DNA of 64,000 bases from NCBI GenBank assembly GCA_013398015.1, contig VZRR01004735.1, positions 63,547 to 127,546 on the forward strand, written 5' to 3'. Source of the DNA: Oreocharis arfaki (Eukaryota > Chordata > Aves > Passeriformes > Paramythiidae). This document shows positions 24,701 through 36,700 of this stretch, in pieces. The notes below the pieces were generated by a model. That model had not been told where the DNA came from. It was given only the letters and a program-made list of their open reading frames with translations, and searched no databases. Positions within the stretch are counted from its first letter, which is position 1; every line of letters begins with the position of its first letter. The position numbers and the translations under genes were made by a program.

Positions 24701-27700
24701 GTATGTAAGTTTTTGTTTCTGTTGAAGTCTGTGACAGTTTTGTTGTGAACATCAGTGCATGGCAAGATTGAGTCTTGAGTCAGGGGAAGGATTGAGTGAA
24801 ATGTTGAGTATCTCTTCTGGAGATGCCATGTAATTTTCTTTGCCTTTCTGCTTAGATACTTTTAAATTTTTTTTCTCCCAAGAAGCTAGAAAAGATGCTT
24901 GTGTTGTGCTAAGAAAATAAAAAATGTTGCTCTTCATGTGGTGTTCTTAAGTTTTAATCTTTAACTGATTCAACTGATTGATTTTGGTTTTTGAATGCCA
25001 TTTTGAGGAGAATTAATCTATGATACAGTGAGTAAAGACTTTTCTGGCAGTAAAGTAGTTAATACTGCAGTGTACAGTATCTTTGCATTAGTTAATTGCA
25101 TGTATGTATTCTCTGCCATCTCAGACAAAGTGCAGAATTTGAGAAAACAAACAGCTAATGTATATAAAAATCACTCTGCACTGACTTTGTTTTCAAAATA
25201 AATGGAAGCTGGGCACAAATATACAACTTGTACTGTACTGAAAACTAGATAGGTATAAAAGTAGGAAGTAGGAATTCTCCTTATAATTGTTTATATATAT
25301 ATATTTTTTTTTTTTTTTTAAATTTTCTTTTTTAGGAATTGTTCCTCCTCACCATGAGTCTCATGCTTTGGTGATGAAGTACCGGAAGGAGCAGTACTGG
25401 GATGTTCACCATGCTCTTCGTGTGATTCGATTTATTAATGATTCTACCCCACAAGTTGATGTTTTTCTCCGCATACATCAACTGGAATCAGGAAAATTGC
25501 CTCGAAATATAGCTTTTCCATTGGTCAGTTGTCATTTTAACAGTCTTTTAAATACAGTACTTTATTGAACTTGAAACTATAAACCAGTGAGAAACAGAAC
25601 TGCAAGTCACCCCACAAATGCTTGTAAATAAACCAAGTAAGGTGAATGGAAAACAGAGAAGTACTAGTATAAAATAAGCAATTTTAGTCAAGCTTTTCTC
25701 TTTTTCTTCCCCTAAGTACTTACGTAAGATTTTGTGCCTTAAAATCTCTTCTGTGCATTTTGCTTGCTAGGTTTCAAATCTTTTGTACTCCAGGGCACTT
25801 CAGTTTCTTTACAGCACTGAAATGAAAATGACATAATCTCATTGGAGCTCATAGGTTCTTAGGTGTCATGGAACAAGGGTAATTCAGAGCCTGTACAAGC
25901 AGTGGTTTAATGCAAGTTGCATCAAATATTTAAATTATTTGCTTTTAAATCTAGTGTACTGTCCTCCTTTTTGCCTTAGTCTGAACTGACCTGGGCTTCT
26001 GTCAGGTAATGCATGTACTCTGCAGTTCAGAGTGAACGCCCATGTGGTTAAACGAGGCTGTGTTGTGATGGTAAGTTGGTAGTGTGATGATAAAAACAAT
26101 GTGTGGTTCTTTTCGTATAAGCCTTCATGAAATAGGAGATGATGAAAGGAGCCACGGAGCTTTTTAAGTGGATTTCGTCCTGTAGTTAACATTAATTTAT
26201 CCATATTCACTCTAGCCCAGCTTAATTTGTAATTTTTCATCTGTAATCACAAATTTTGACATAAATACTTTAAGAAAAGTTCAAAATAAAAAAAAAGGTT
26301 ACAGTTAATATGGAAAATACAGTGATATTTTGAACTGGAGGATTACATGTAGCGTTCTCTTGTCAGAGGAGGGAATGTTTTCATACCTTTACCGTTTCCT
26401 AGGAATGTGGCCATCCTACCTTGCAAATTTCCTGTAGAAAATTTTCCTTGATCTTGGCATGTGACACAGTGGGCTGAAAATTCCTCCCTCCTAGAGCAGT
26501 ATTGCCTTCTGAGCCAGTGTTTTGTGGTGCATCCCAGTGCTGCTCTCAGGACTGTGCTGAGGTTTCATAGTGATGGTGTTCAGCAGAGCCCCAGCCCTGT
26601 AACTCAGGTTGGTTTTGCTGCTGCAGAAAGCATTTGCTCTCTTTTCAGTGTGGTCACTGTCCCCTTGAACTTATGAGAGGTTACTCTTGATAGTAATGCA
26701 GGTATTTTGTTGTAGAGGCAGAGGGAGATAAAGGGATGTCAGAATGATCTAAATATTTTGAAATGTTTGGGTAACAAACAGAAGCCTGCTGAATGTTTTG
26801 TGCATCTGAATGCAGAGAGTTCAAGTAGGGATATGTGTGTGTTGCAGCAGTCTGTGTGGCAGAGACGTATCCCAGTAGTATTCAAGACTCTCCTTATACT
26901 GAAACATGTTTTGGTTTTAAAAGCAAGCCAAGCCTTACTTGCTCTGTTTTAATAGGTATCTGTCATCATCATGTAGCTGCTGCCTGATATCTTGTTTAGG
27001 AGTGTCAGAACAGCTCTTGGTGGACGTTGATTCCTGGTTTTTTTTCCCCAAATAGCAGAGAAAAGGAATATATGAATAATTTAAATTAGAATAGTCCAGT
27101 ACTTCTGTGTAGTTCACTTTTTTTGGCTTTGTTTTCCAGGACCCTGAAGATGAAGTGTTTATTGCTATTGCTAAAGCAATGGAGGAAATGGTGGAGGATC
27201 CTATAGAATGCTATTGGCTTGTCAGTTGCTTTGTGAATCAGCTGAACAGCAAGCACAAAGATTCTTTACAACAACTGGTATGGAAGAAACACCTTTGCTT
27301 TTTTTACTTTTTGCGAGGAGAGGCAGTCATGGAAAGCATTAATACAGGGAGACAACTGGAACATCAGAGGTGACACCCTTGGGTTCTGTTCCACCAGCTG
27401 TTTTTTGAGAATAAGGGAGGAGAGCTTTTTGCACTGTGATTGTGCTGTCCTGTCTAATGTAACATTAGGAATTTTTTTTGTTTGCCACATGGTAATTTTC
27501 AATTACCCTTGTTTTTTTTAGGTTGCCTAAAGGTTATATTGTACCTGCTTGAATGATATGTCTCACAAATTGGTCACTTAAGAATTTTCTTTAAACAATT
27601 AAAAATGTCAAAAATTAAGAACATCTTGATGCATGTCTGCTACTTTTTAGGCTGCATCTCTGGCATCCATATGCTGCTCATTGGATGAGAGACAAAGCAC

Positions 27701-30700
27701 AGTTGTTTTGCTTTATAAATGGAGCAGGGAAGTACATCTTCAGAAAAACAGTATGCTGCAAATAAAGTTAAAATAAAAAGTGGAGTAGTTTTCTTTTAGC
27801 ACTGATCATTTAAACACCATTACAGAATATTCATTTTGAATTTCTGTCTTACTGATTTATAAAATTAAAATTTGATTGTAATGCATACTTACCAAAATTG
27901 TGAAAGCTCTTGTAATTCATCAAATAGCCTTAAGATAATGTTTTTTCGTTAACAATATCCTCTGAGGTAAAAGTACCGAGTACATGTGCACCAGCAATTG
28001 CTGAATGGAAATTTGTTGTGGAAAATTACGCCTGCCCTTGTTAGTTCTTTTGGAATGAAGAAATAATTTTTAAACCTACCTCCCATTTCTGTGAGTGATA
28101 CATTCAACTGTACCAGTTCAAAGGAGGAAGGAGTATTTTTAAAGAAAGTGTGTGTTCGTACTATGTAAAGAGTGCCAAGTATCTCCCTCCCTAGGTTGGT
28201 GGTTTTTTTTTTTTTTTTGTAATACAAAGAATGTACCAAGACTCAGTCGGTGAGAATATGGGCAAAGGAACTGTTTCCTGCCTTTGACAGCTGAAGTCCT
28301 TAGCAGTTTGCCTAACTATGACAGAAAGCATAAAGGTACTCAAGAATTTATGATAATGTATACTGTGTTACATTAAAATTTAAACAAGATGAGAAAATTA
28401 TCTACTTGTTTATGCTTTAAAATACTTCTGGTTTTTAAACAATAAATCGACGTCCAGCTTTTAATGGGTTGCGCAGGGATTTGCTCTCAGAATTGATTTT
28501 TTGGGTTTTGCAGCATTGTGTGTAGATATTTTTGATGTGTGCCAAGACGATTAGGCTTGAGGTGAATGAAACTCAATTTTACTTGTGAAGGTACCAGTAA
28601 TTAGTGCATGTTTAATCGCTGCATTTCCTTAAGCTCTGAAACACCTCCTTGCACTGGGGAATACTGCCTGTCTTGGAAGTTCTGCTAGTGGTCAGCAGTT
28701 TAAGGAAGCTGAGGTTGTTTCTTTGGTTAAGTACATAACTAGTTAATTGCTCAAGTCAGTAACACCCGTATTTTGGAACAGTTAAAACAATGAAGGTACA
28801 TTATTTTAACGCTATTTTATGCCAGTTGAATTTTTAAGACAGTGCTTGTCTTACAGAGTGCATTAACTATGAAGGTCTTCTGATGTGAGTTACCTAAAAT
28901 TTTCTAATTCTTTCTCAGCCAAAAATTCTGGAACAGTATTTGAACATTGAAGATAACAGACTACTGATGCATCTGAAGGCATGTGCTGCAGTGAGCAAAC
29001 TCCCTTATGATCTTTGGTTTAAGAAGTGTTTTGCAGGATGTTTACCTGAGTCCAGTTTACAGAGGCAAGTTCTTTTGCTTTTCTTTCTATTCGTAACTGC
29101 ATAGTAATTTTAGCTTTCTGTCGTCACTAGCAAGCAAAGAGCTTTCCATGCTTTATCTGTAAGACTATGGTGTTAACTTTATTGCTAACTTGGAAATGAT
29201 AAAATTGGATTTAATTCCCCTTGTTACTGATGGAAGATAATCAATCTATGTGTGATCATTCCACCCACTGAAAATAAAAAGAATGGAGCTTAGTATACCA
29301 GCTGATTCTGTTAGATGCTTAGTGCCTCCTAGGATGTAGAACTCTTCTGTCAGTATCACATAGCTGAACTGTAGTCAGTTTTTGGGCTGATTTAACAAAA
29401 ATCTGTGCTTAGGAGTGATTGTAATACTGTATTATTGTTAGACAAAAAAGATTTTGGGAATGTGTGCGGGTTTTGGCTGGGAAGGAGTTAAATTTCTTCA
29501 GAGTAGCTGGTATAGGGCTGTGTTTTGGAGCACAGGGGTGTTCTGGTTACTGCAAAGCAGTGCTTACACAGCATCATTCCGTGCCTCACCGGCAGGGAGG
29601 CTGGGGGTGCACAAGAATGTGGCTGGGAGGGGACACAGTCTGGACAGCTGGCTCCAGCTGACCCAAGGGATATCCCATTTCATGTGGAGTCATGCTCAGC
29701 AATTAAGCTGGGGAAGAGGTTGGCAGGTGGGAGCACTTGCTTGGAGACTTGCTGGCCATCAGTCGGGGTGGTGGGTGACTGTTCTCAGTTGCATCACTTG
29801 TCTCAGGTTTTATTTTCCTCTCGTTGTTATGTTTTTCTTCCTTAAAATTTTTTGAAATTATTACTTCTTTTTAATTATGAAACTTTTTTTCTTTGCCCAC
29901 AAATTTTTTTCTTACTTCTACCCTTCCAATTCTTCCCCCATCCCACTGGTGGGGGTATTAAATGAGTGGCTGCCTGGTGCTCAGTTGCTGGCTGGGGTTA
30001 AACCATGAGAACATTTATTTTAAAAATTATTAGGGCAAGTTGAATATTACAAAATTAATGAAATAGTGGATTATATCAGGATTCTACAGTTAGAAATAGG
30101 TTGTTGAGCTTTTAGAAGGAAAAAATCCTTGTGCATGCCACTTCATTGAAGGGCTTTTGAAATGAAGCTTGGTTGATTTCTCTAATTCTGCTGCCTGAGA
30201 ACTCTTGGAAAGCAGGAAATTCAAGCTTGGTGTAGAGAAACATCTTTCTGCATTAATAAGAGTTGCTGATAGCTGAACAGGATGTGGCCCAAAGAAAGCA
30301 ATAGTGTCATTTTGAGCTGTCTGAAAACTTGGAGAACTAACAATGTTCGAGGGAAGTTTTACTTTGAGGGAATCACAGGATTTCAGTGGCTAGAATAGGA
30401 ACCTAGCATGGAAACAGTGCTTTGTAAATTGCTTTGGAGAAAATGATTTTATGGTGGTAAAGTTGGCCATAATCTGAATAGTGGGTGCAGTGTTTGTTTG
30501 TTTATCTGGGACTTCACGTTCCATGGAGGAAAGTGGGAAATGGCTGCTTTTAAAAATGTTTTATTTACCCTTATAAGAAGATTTTAGGGAACAAGCTGTA
30601 AGATTAGAAATCATGCTCTCTGCTCTTGTTGGACCATGGTCTTTGAGGTTCTGGTGGTTTTACTGTTGGCTAGGGTTATGTTTGAGAGAAAAAAACATTT

Positions 30701-33700
30701 TGTGAAGGATTGATACCTTTAGGTGCAACACGGTAGTTGTTACATGGCAAGTTCTTCTCATCAAGCAGCTGTAAGGCTCCAGAATAGCCTTGTCTGTGTA
30801 GTGACTGTCTGTGATGGGGTGGTTGAGAGCTTTTACTACTTCTGTGACTGCAGAAATTACGTAAGCGTGCATAGTATAGGATGTTTGTTACAGATTGGAG
30901 CTCGTGATTCAGTTTTGCTACTGGATCTTAATGGCTGTGGACAAGAGCTGAAAGAGGAATTTGTATCAGAGTAGATTTGCTCTTGGAAGATGAAGGGTTT
31001 TTTAAAAATTTCTGTTGAAAATTGAAAATTTTATTGGAGCTGTGTCATCCTGATGGTGTAAAAGGAAAAATCTAGATGAACAATTTTGATGCCGTGTTTC
31101 ATCTTGCCAGGATATTTGGTTTCAAATGTCTACCATTTTGAATCAGTTTTATTTATGTTAAGTATTTTGTCTAATCAGTATACATCTTTAAGATTCCCAT
31201 ATACTGTTTTTACCTTGCTGAAATAGAATATTTTGATTACTTGGAATTTTTTAATACTTTTTTTTCCCTGGAAAAGGTCAAAATACTGACTTTTTGTATC
31301 ACTCTGGATTAAAAACAAATTTCAGTATTGGTACTTCTGATGGCAGAAAAATCCCTTTTCCCAACAGTTCTTGTGGGAACATGATGAAAGTGCATTTTTT
31401 CTTGGCAGTTCAGGTTTCTGAATTATTCAGTTGTAATCATAATGGCCTTATTCGCTGAGGAAATAACATACTTCATGGGTAGTATGTGACAGATGAACTT
31501 AATTAATGCTTGGAGATTCAGTTTGGATTAGGATCTAGAAGCCCCAATGCTTATCTGAAATGCATCCAAATGTCAGTGTTGGAACTGCTGAGGTTTGAAG
31601 GTCTCCAGTTCTCCTGTGAATTTTACTTACTTTCTTGTCAAGTGAGGGATTATCTGAACACAGTCTTTTATGATTTAACTTATGATTTAGCACCATATTT
31701 CTTAGAGAGGCTGCTTGCTTTCTATGAACTGTAGTCTCCTCTGCCAAGCCGCTAAATCTAAATTTCATGGTTTTCTTTTTTTTGTTTGTTTTCCTCTAAG
31801 GTGTACAAGACTTGTACAGGCTGTACAGAAATTTTACCTGATAGTGGTGAGGTGAAGTTGCACAGGACCAATACCTGACAGGCATTGTCACTCAGTATAA
31901 AAACTGTTTTATAGCACACTTTGAGTTAGACCATAGGTAAAATTTATGCATCAGTTTAATTTAAATGGGCTTGGAAAATATAGACAGGTTTCATGGGGAA
32001 ACTTTTCTTTTGAGCTTATGCAGTGTCTAATGCACTTGGCATATTATGTGATGAGCTTCTTAACAAACTTCTTAAAGATATCACACTAGTAAAAGGGAGG
32101 AGCAGACTGGCCATTTCAAAGTCTCTGTATCTCACCTGGAATATAGACAGGGTGCTTTCTGGAATATGAACCAGCCTGTAGCAGAGGTTTCAGAGGTACA
32201 GAAAGGTGTACTTCTCTCTGAGACAGGGAGAGAACTGGATCACGCCTTTGTATTCGTACTCAGCATTGCCCTGTTTGCTTGATTCGTGCAGCAACATGCC
32301 TGGTCATCTGTTTGGTAAGCCCATGTGTGGAAAGCTTTCCAGTGGTGCTGTGTGGGCCCTCAGCTGGAGATCCCTGCTCTTAAAGCTTGGGATCCTGTTT
32401 ATGGCTTCAGCTCTACAGGCAAAATGGCACTTTGACTGCCGGTTTAATCTGGCACTGTCACCCCAGATGATCCAGCAGAAGCAGTGCAGCTTTGCAGCTG
32501 TAATTGTGAATGAGCCAGGCATTTTTTACTGCCTAGTGATGCCGATCACGTTATCAGGCCCCTGACTAATGTTGTTTGTACTCTGCACTGAAGGCTTGGC
32601 ATTAGCTGGGTGGTGTTAGGTTATTAGTCTCTGGCGACTTGCCAGTGGCAAAGTATTTGGTCATTCTCCTTAAATCTTATTACTTTCAAACTGGCACTAC
32701 CACATGTATTAATATAATTCTGTAGTTCTACATCTGTGATCTCCATGCCTGTGGATGCTGAAAAGCTGCTGGCAGGGAAAAATCCAGCATTTTGCAAGTA
32801 TTCTGTGAGAAAGTCCTTGGTTCTCATGCGAACAAGCAAGACAGTTTTCTAAACATCTTGCAGGTGTTGTTTGTATGTAGAGTTGTTATGAAACTAAGTA
32901 GAAAATACTTTGAAAATAGGTGTTGTGAAGTCCAGCCAATCGCTTGGAGAAGTGGTTGGACCAGCTGTATACCAATGTGAGGATTATATAAATCCTGGCT
33001 GTAATTAAATAAATAATTCACTTTCTCTCAACCTTGTCTCCAACTTGGACCTTCGTTCTTCTTTGCTGTCTGTGTTGCAACAGCGACACATGCCCTGCAT
33101 AAAATACATTTAGTTGTCAAAATGTGAGTCATTTGTTGATAGAAACAACAGAAATATGAAAAATGCCTTAATTTTACTGTGCAGCAGGAGGGCATAAGAA
33201 TGTGCATGTGGGTTGCTACTACAGAGAAATTTAATTCAGTTTGCCTTTGTCTCACCGAGTTGCTTCCCAGGTCTGCAAATGGATAGGCACAAGATCGTGA
33301 TATGACACCAGGGTGAGATTTCTGTGAGCCTCATTGTGTCCCTCCATGCCCAGTTACCGCTGGAAGGACACCCAGAAGTGCAGGCAGAAGAGAAAGCATT
33401 GGTTCTTTTTAGATATCTCTTGTGTGCATGACTGGAGGACCAGAACCAGGAAATAAGGTTGAGTGTGTTAACTCTGCAGTGTAGGGAAAAACTGTGAGAT
33501 TAATGGTAATATTTCAGAAAAAGAGAGAGCAGCAATACTGTGATGCCTGTTGTGTATTACTGCATTGTAGTGGTGCAGGAAGCTCAGGAAGTGCCTGGAG
33601 AGCGGCATCCCTTCACACGCAGGTGCACACAGAGTGAGGCGTGTCTTGTCTACAGAAAAAGCTCAGTGAAAAGTAAATGGTTTCATTTGCATAATCCTTG

Positions 33701-36700
33701 GCACGCTCTTTGCCCTTATAGCTTCCTATTTCTTTTTATTTTTCTTTGTGGCTGTCAATACTGCTTCGCTGTTCACGAAACACCTACAAGAGTGTTCCTG
33801 TGGTTAATTGAACAGCTGTATTTCACAGAGGATGATAGTCATGCAAAACATAGTGAATTTCATTCAGAATATGTATTTCTTTTTCTGCATTTCTGAGTAG
33901 GGCTGTAGGCATGGTATCATGATGTTTCTTCTTTAATTTCCCCATCTGTAGGAGTATCAAAGAATGGGTAAAAAGTTGCAGTCTCTAGCAGTAAACTTGA
34001 CCTTAAATGATTGCTGTTATTCGAAGAGTGAAAGCAGGACACCTATTACCATCAGTAGATATACAATGTATAAAGAGTGCTGTATTAGAAGAGGATCATC
34101 AGAAAATGCGTTTCCTTGAAACTGCAGTGGGTTTTTTCCCATTCTTCACACAGTTTATGTTGTTGTTCCTGGCTCTGCTGGTACAGACAAGGTGCTGACT
34201 GTTGATCACAGCGTTGCACAGTCATTCCCGATATTGTCACTGGTGGAGTTGTACTGAGAATAACAGTAGCTGGAAATGTTAAGGGAAAAAATACTGCAGC
34301 AGACACAGCTGGTTAGTGCTGACATCTCAGTCACTTCTTTGCGCACCATCTTCCAAAATTTGTTACGACACTGGTGATTTAGATACTGCATCTGTTTTGC
34401 CATTGTTAAAACATTTGTTCTGGAATCAGACTAAATAATGCAGGAAAACAAGAGAGTGTTTTCTGAGCACAGCATGTAACCTAATGTAATTATGGAGACT
34501 GAAGTCAGAAGGATTGGAAGCAAAATAATGAAAGAAGACTGGGTATTTTATAATAGGATTAGTAAGTTTGTTTTCAAATTAACATGAGCTTTAATATGAA
34601 CTTTAAAAATTATTTCCTGCTTTTGAGATCTGCTACTCTCTATAATTGTCACTCATAATTATAGTTCTGATGCACATGAAACAGATGGGGAAGTTGTTCT
34701 TGGGTTCTAAACAGATGCGTTTGTGAAGGAAGATGCTCTAGAAGTAAACAGGGGTGACCTGTACAGTGTGGAACAGAATTGTTGTCTCAGTTTTCTCATA
34801 TCCTTCCTTAAAGCTTCCTAGACCTGACTTCAGCAGCAGTGTAATATTTGCAGTGATCATTTGTCCTGGCATGCTTGAACCACAAATGAAGCAGTAAGAT
34901 TTTGGTCTTGGATTGTGTGTTGTTCCTGTCCCTGTGAGAATTACACTAATTGTTTAATCATAGCAAGACATGGAATTAAAACTAAATTGTAAGGGGGAAA
35001 GAAATTGGTTGTGCCTTTTTTTCCCCCTATCTGTCCATATGGGTTTTTTGTTTCCTTCTACTTTCAGAGTAGTCCTGAGGATGTTACACATTTTTTTCCT
35101 CCTTTCTTCATTATAAGTTAAAATCTAGTCCTGTGTTTGAGTTTGTGCCTGTTACCTCAGGTCCCTTCACTGGGCATGGTTGGAAAGAGCCTTGGCTCCA
35201 CCCTTTTTGCACTCTCCCTTCAGGTACTTTTATACATTGATGAGATTCCTCAGATCCCTCTCTTCTCCAGGATGAGCAGTCCAAGCTCTCTCACCTTTCC
35301 TCATAGGAGAGGAGTCCCTCCATCACCCTAATGGCTCTCAGCTATGCCCTCCCCTCTTAACTCCTTGTGTAAAAGTGTGATCCTGCACTTCATTTCAGCT
35401 GTCAAAGTTCGTGTCGTGCCTGCGTTGTGCTCTCCTGGCACTCTGGGCTGAAGGGCAAATTCTTCTGAGAGGTCATACAAAAATTGAGTTGTCCCTGGAA
35501 GGAGCACACCCACAGATCCAAATTTATAGATGGGCTGCAGAAGATGTTTTTCAGTTAGAGTTACTATATTCAGCAATTACAGAGGATGGTGTGTGATCTT
35601 TGTTCCCCCATGTTTTTATTTGGAAGGAGAAATACTTTGAACAAGTGCCCAGAAGGAGCAAGAACTGTAATCCTCAGAAACTCTTCCTGACACAGCTCTT
35701 AAAATTCAAGAACTAAAAATAATGTGAGCCCATAAAAGCCGCCATCTGACAGATGGTTTCACACTGTTTTGTGTAATCTTTCATCCTGAGTCTGTTGAGC
35801 TGGGCCTGAGAGAGAGCTGGTGATTGAAGAATGATTTCAAATTGTTGCAGGCTGTTCTGGTAGTGGTGATCCATTTTAATATTCATCCAATTTCTGCTGC
35901 TGAAGCCTTTGGAGGCCTGCCCTTCAGGTTTTCTTAAAACTGTGAGGTCCAGGTACGGTTTCACACACGATGTAGGAGTGCTTAAGTATTTCTGAGAGCG
36001 TCTCTGCACAGTGGGATGGATTGGAAGACTTAATAGTTGTTCCTTGTGCCTAATTTAAACATCATGGATTATATCCTGCTGATAGGTCATATTATATCTC
36101 ATACAACAATGACCTGGAATATTTACCTGCTTGAGATATAATAGTTCAGTCTTACATACCTTTGAATTTTTAGCAACTTAGCTGTTTGAAGAGTGTCTTT
36201 ATTAAGCATGCTAATGAAGTTAATTTCTTTTTTTTGCACTAGGGAAAATTCTCACCTTTACCACATGCTGTAGAGTAGTTGTTACAGTCCAGGCTATTAA
36301 GCCAAGTTTTGCTTTTTGTACTTGACCTTGTAAACAGTTCAATTTCTGAACAGCGACACACCAAATCAGTACATACCAATTACTGCTTGCCATCCCTCTG
36401 TACAGATTGAGGAGTTGATAAAATGTCTTCTATTTATCCTGACCTGAATAATTCAATATGTTGCTGTTCCTCAGAAAAATAATCTGGATAGACATGGTTG
36501 TAAAAATGCTGTTCTAGCAGAGAAATAAGCAGATAAACACTGCAATAATGTTTAGTGATTCCTTTTCACTTTCTTGTAGAGTTTGGGACAAAGTTATTAG
36601 TGGATCCTGCAAGATTCTTGTTTTTGTTGCTGTGGAGATATTATTAACCTTTAAAATGAAGATAATAGCACTGAATACTGCAGAAAAGATCACACAGTTT

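Larger units (their letters stand above)
22522..25335 (+). other. TBC1D7: TBC1D7 coding intron 2
   Basis: GT-AG intron of 2.8 kb, containing one CR1 fragment (23735-23972). Near its 3' end there is a (TA)n tract and a long T run (25294-25319), followed by the TTTTTTAG acceptor. Confidence 0.93.
29065..36579 (+). other. TBC1D7: TBC1D7 coding intron 5, GC-AG type, largest intron
   Basis: 7.5 kb intron with donor GCAAGT and acceptor TTTCTTGTAG. It holds a solo LTR (29461-30013), a second compact LTR-like element (32921-33082) and a CR1 fragment (35159-35355). No coding exon was recognised in it. Confidence 0.88.

Noticed and set aside
29454..29855. 133-codon frame in TBC1D7 intron 5
   Set aside because: It lies entirely inside the solo LTR, which has no coding capacity of its own.
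32206..32565. 119-codon frame in TBC1D7 intron 5
   Set aside because: No domain, no splice context and no similarity recognised; likely chance.
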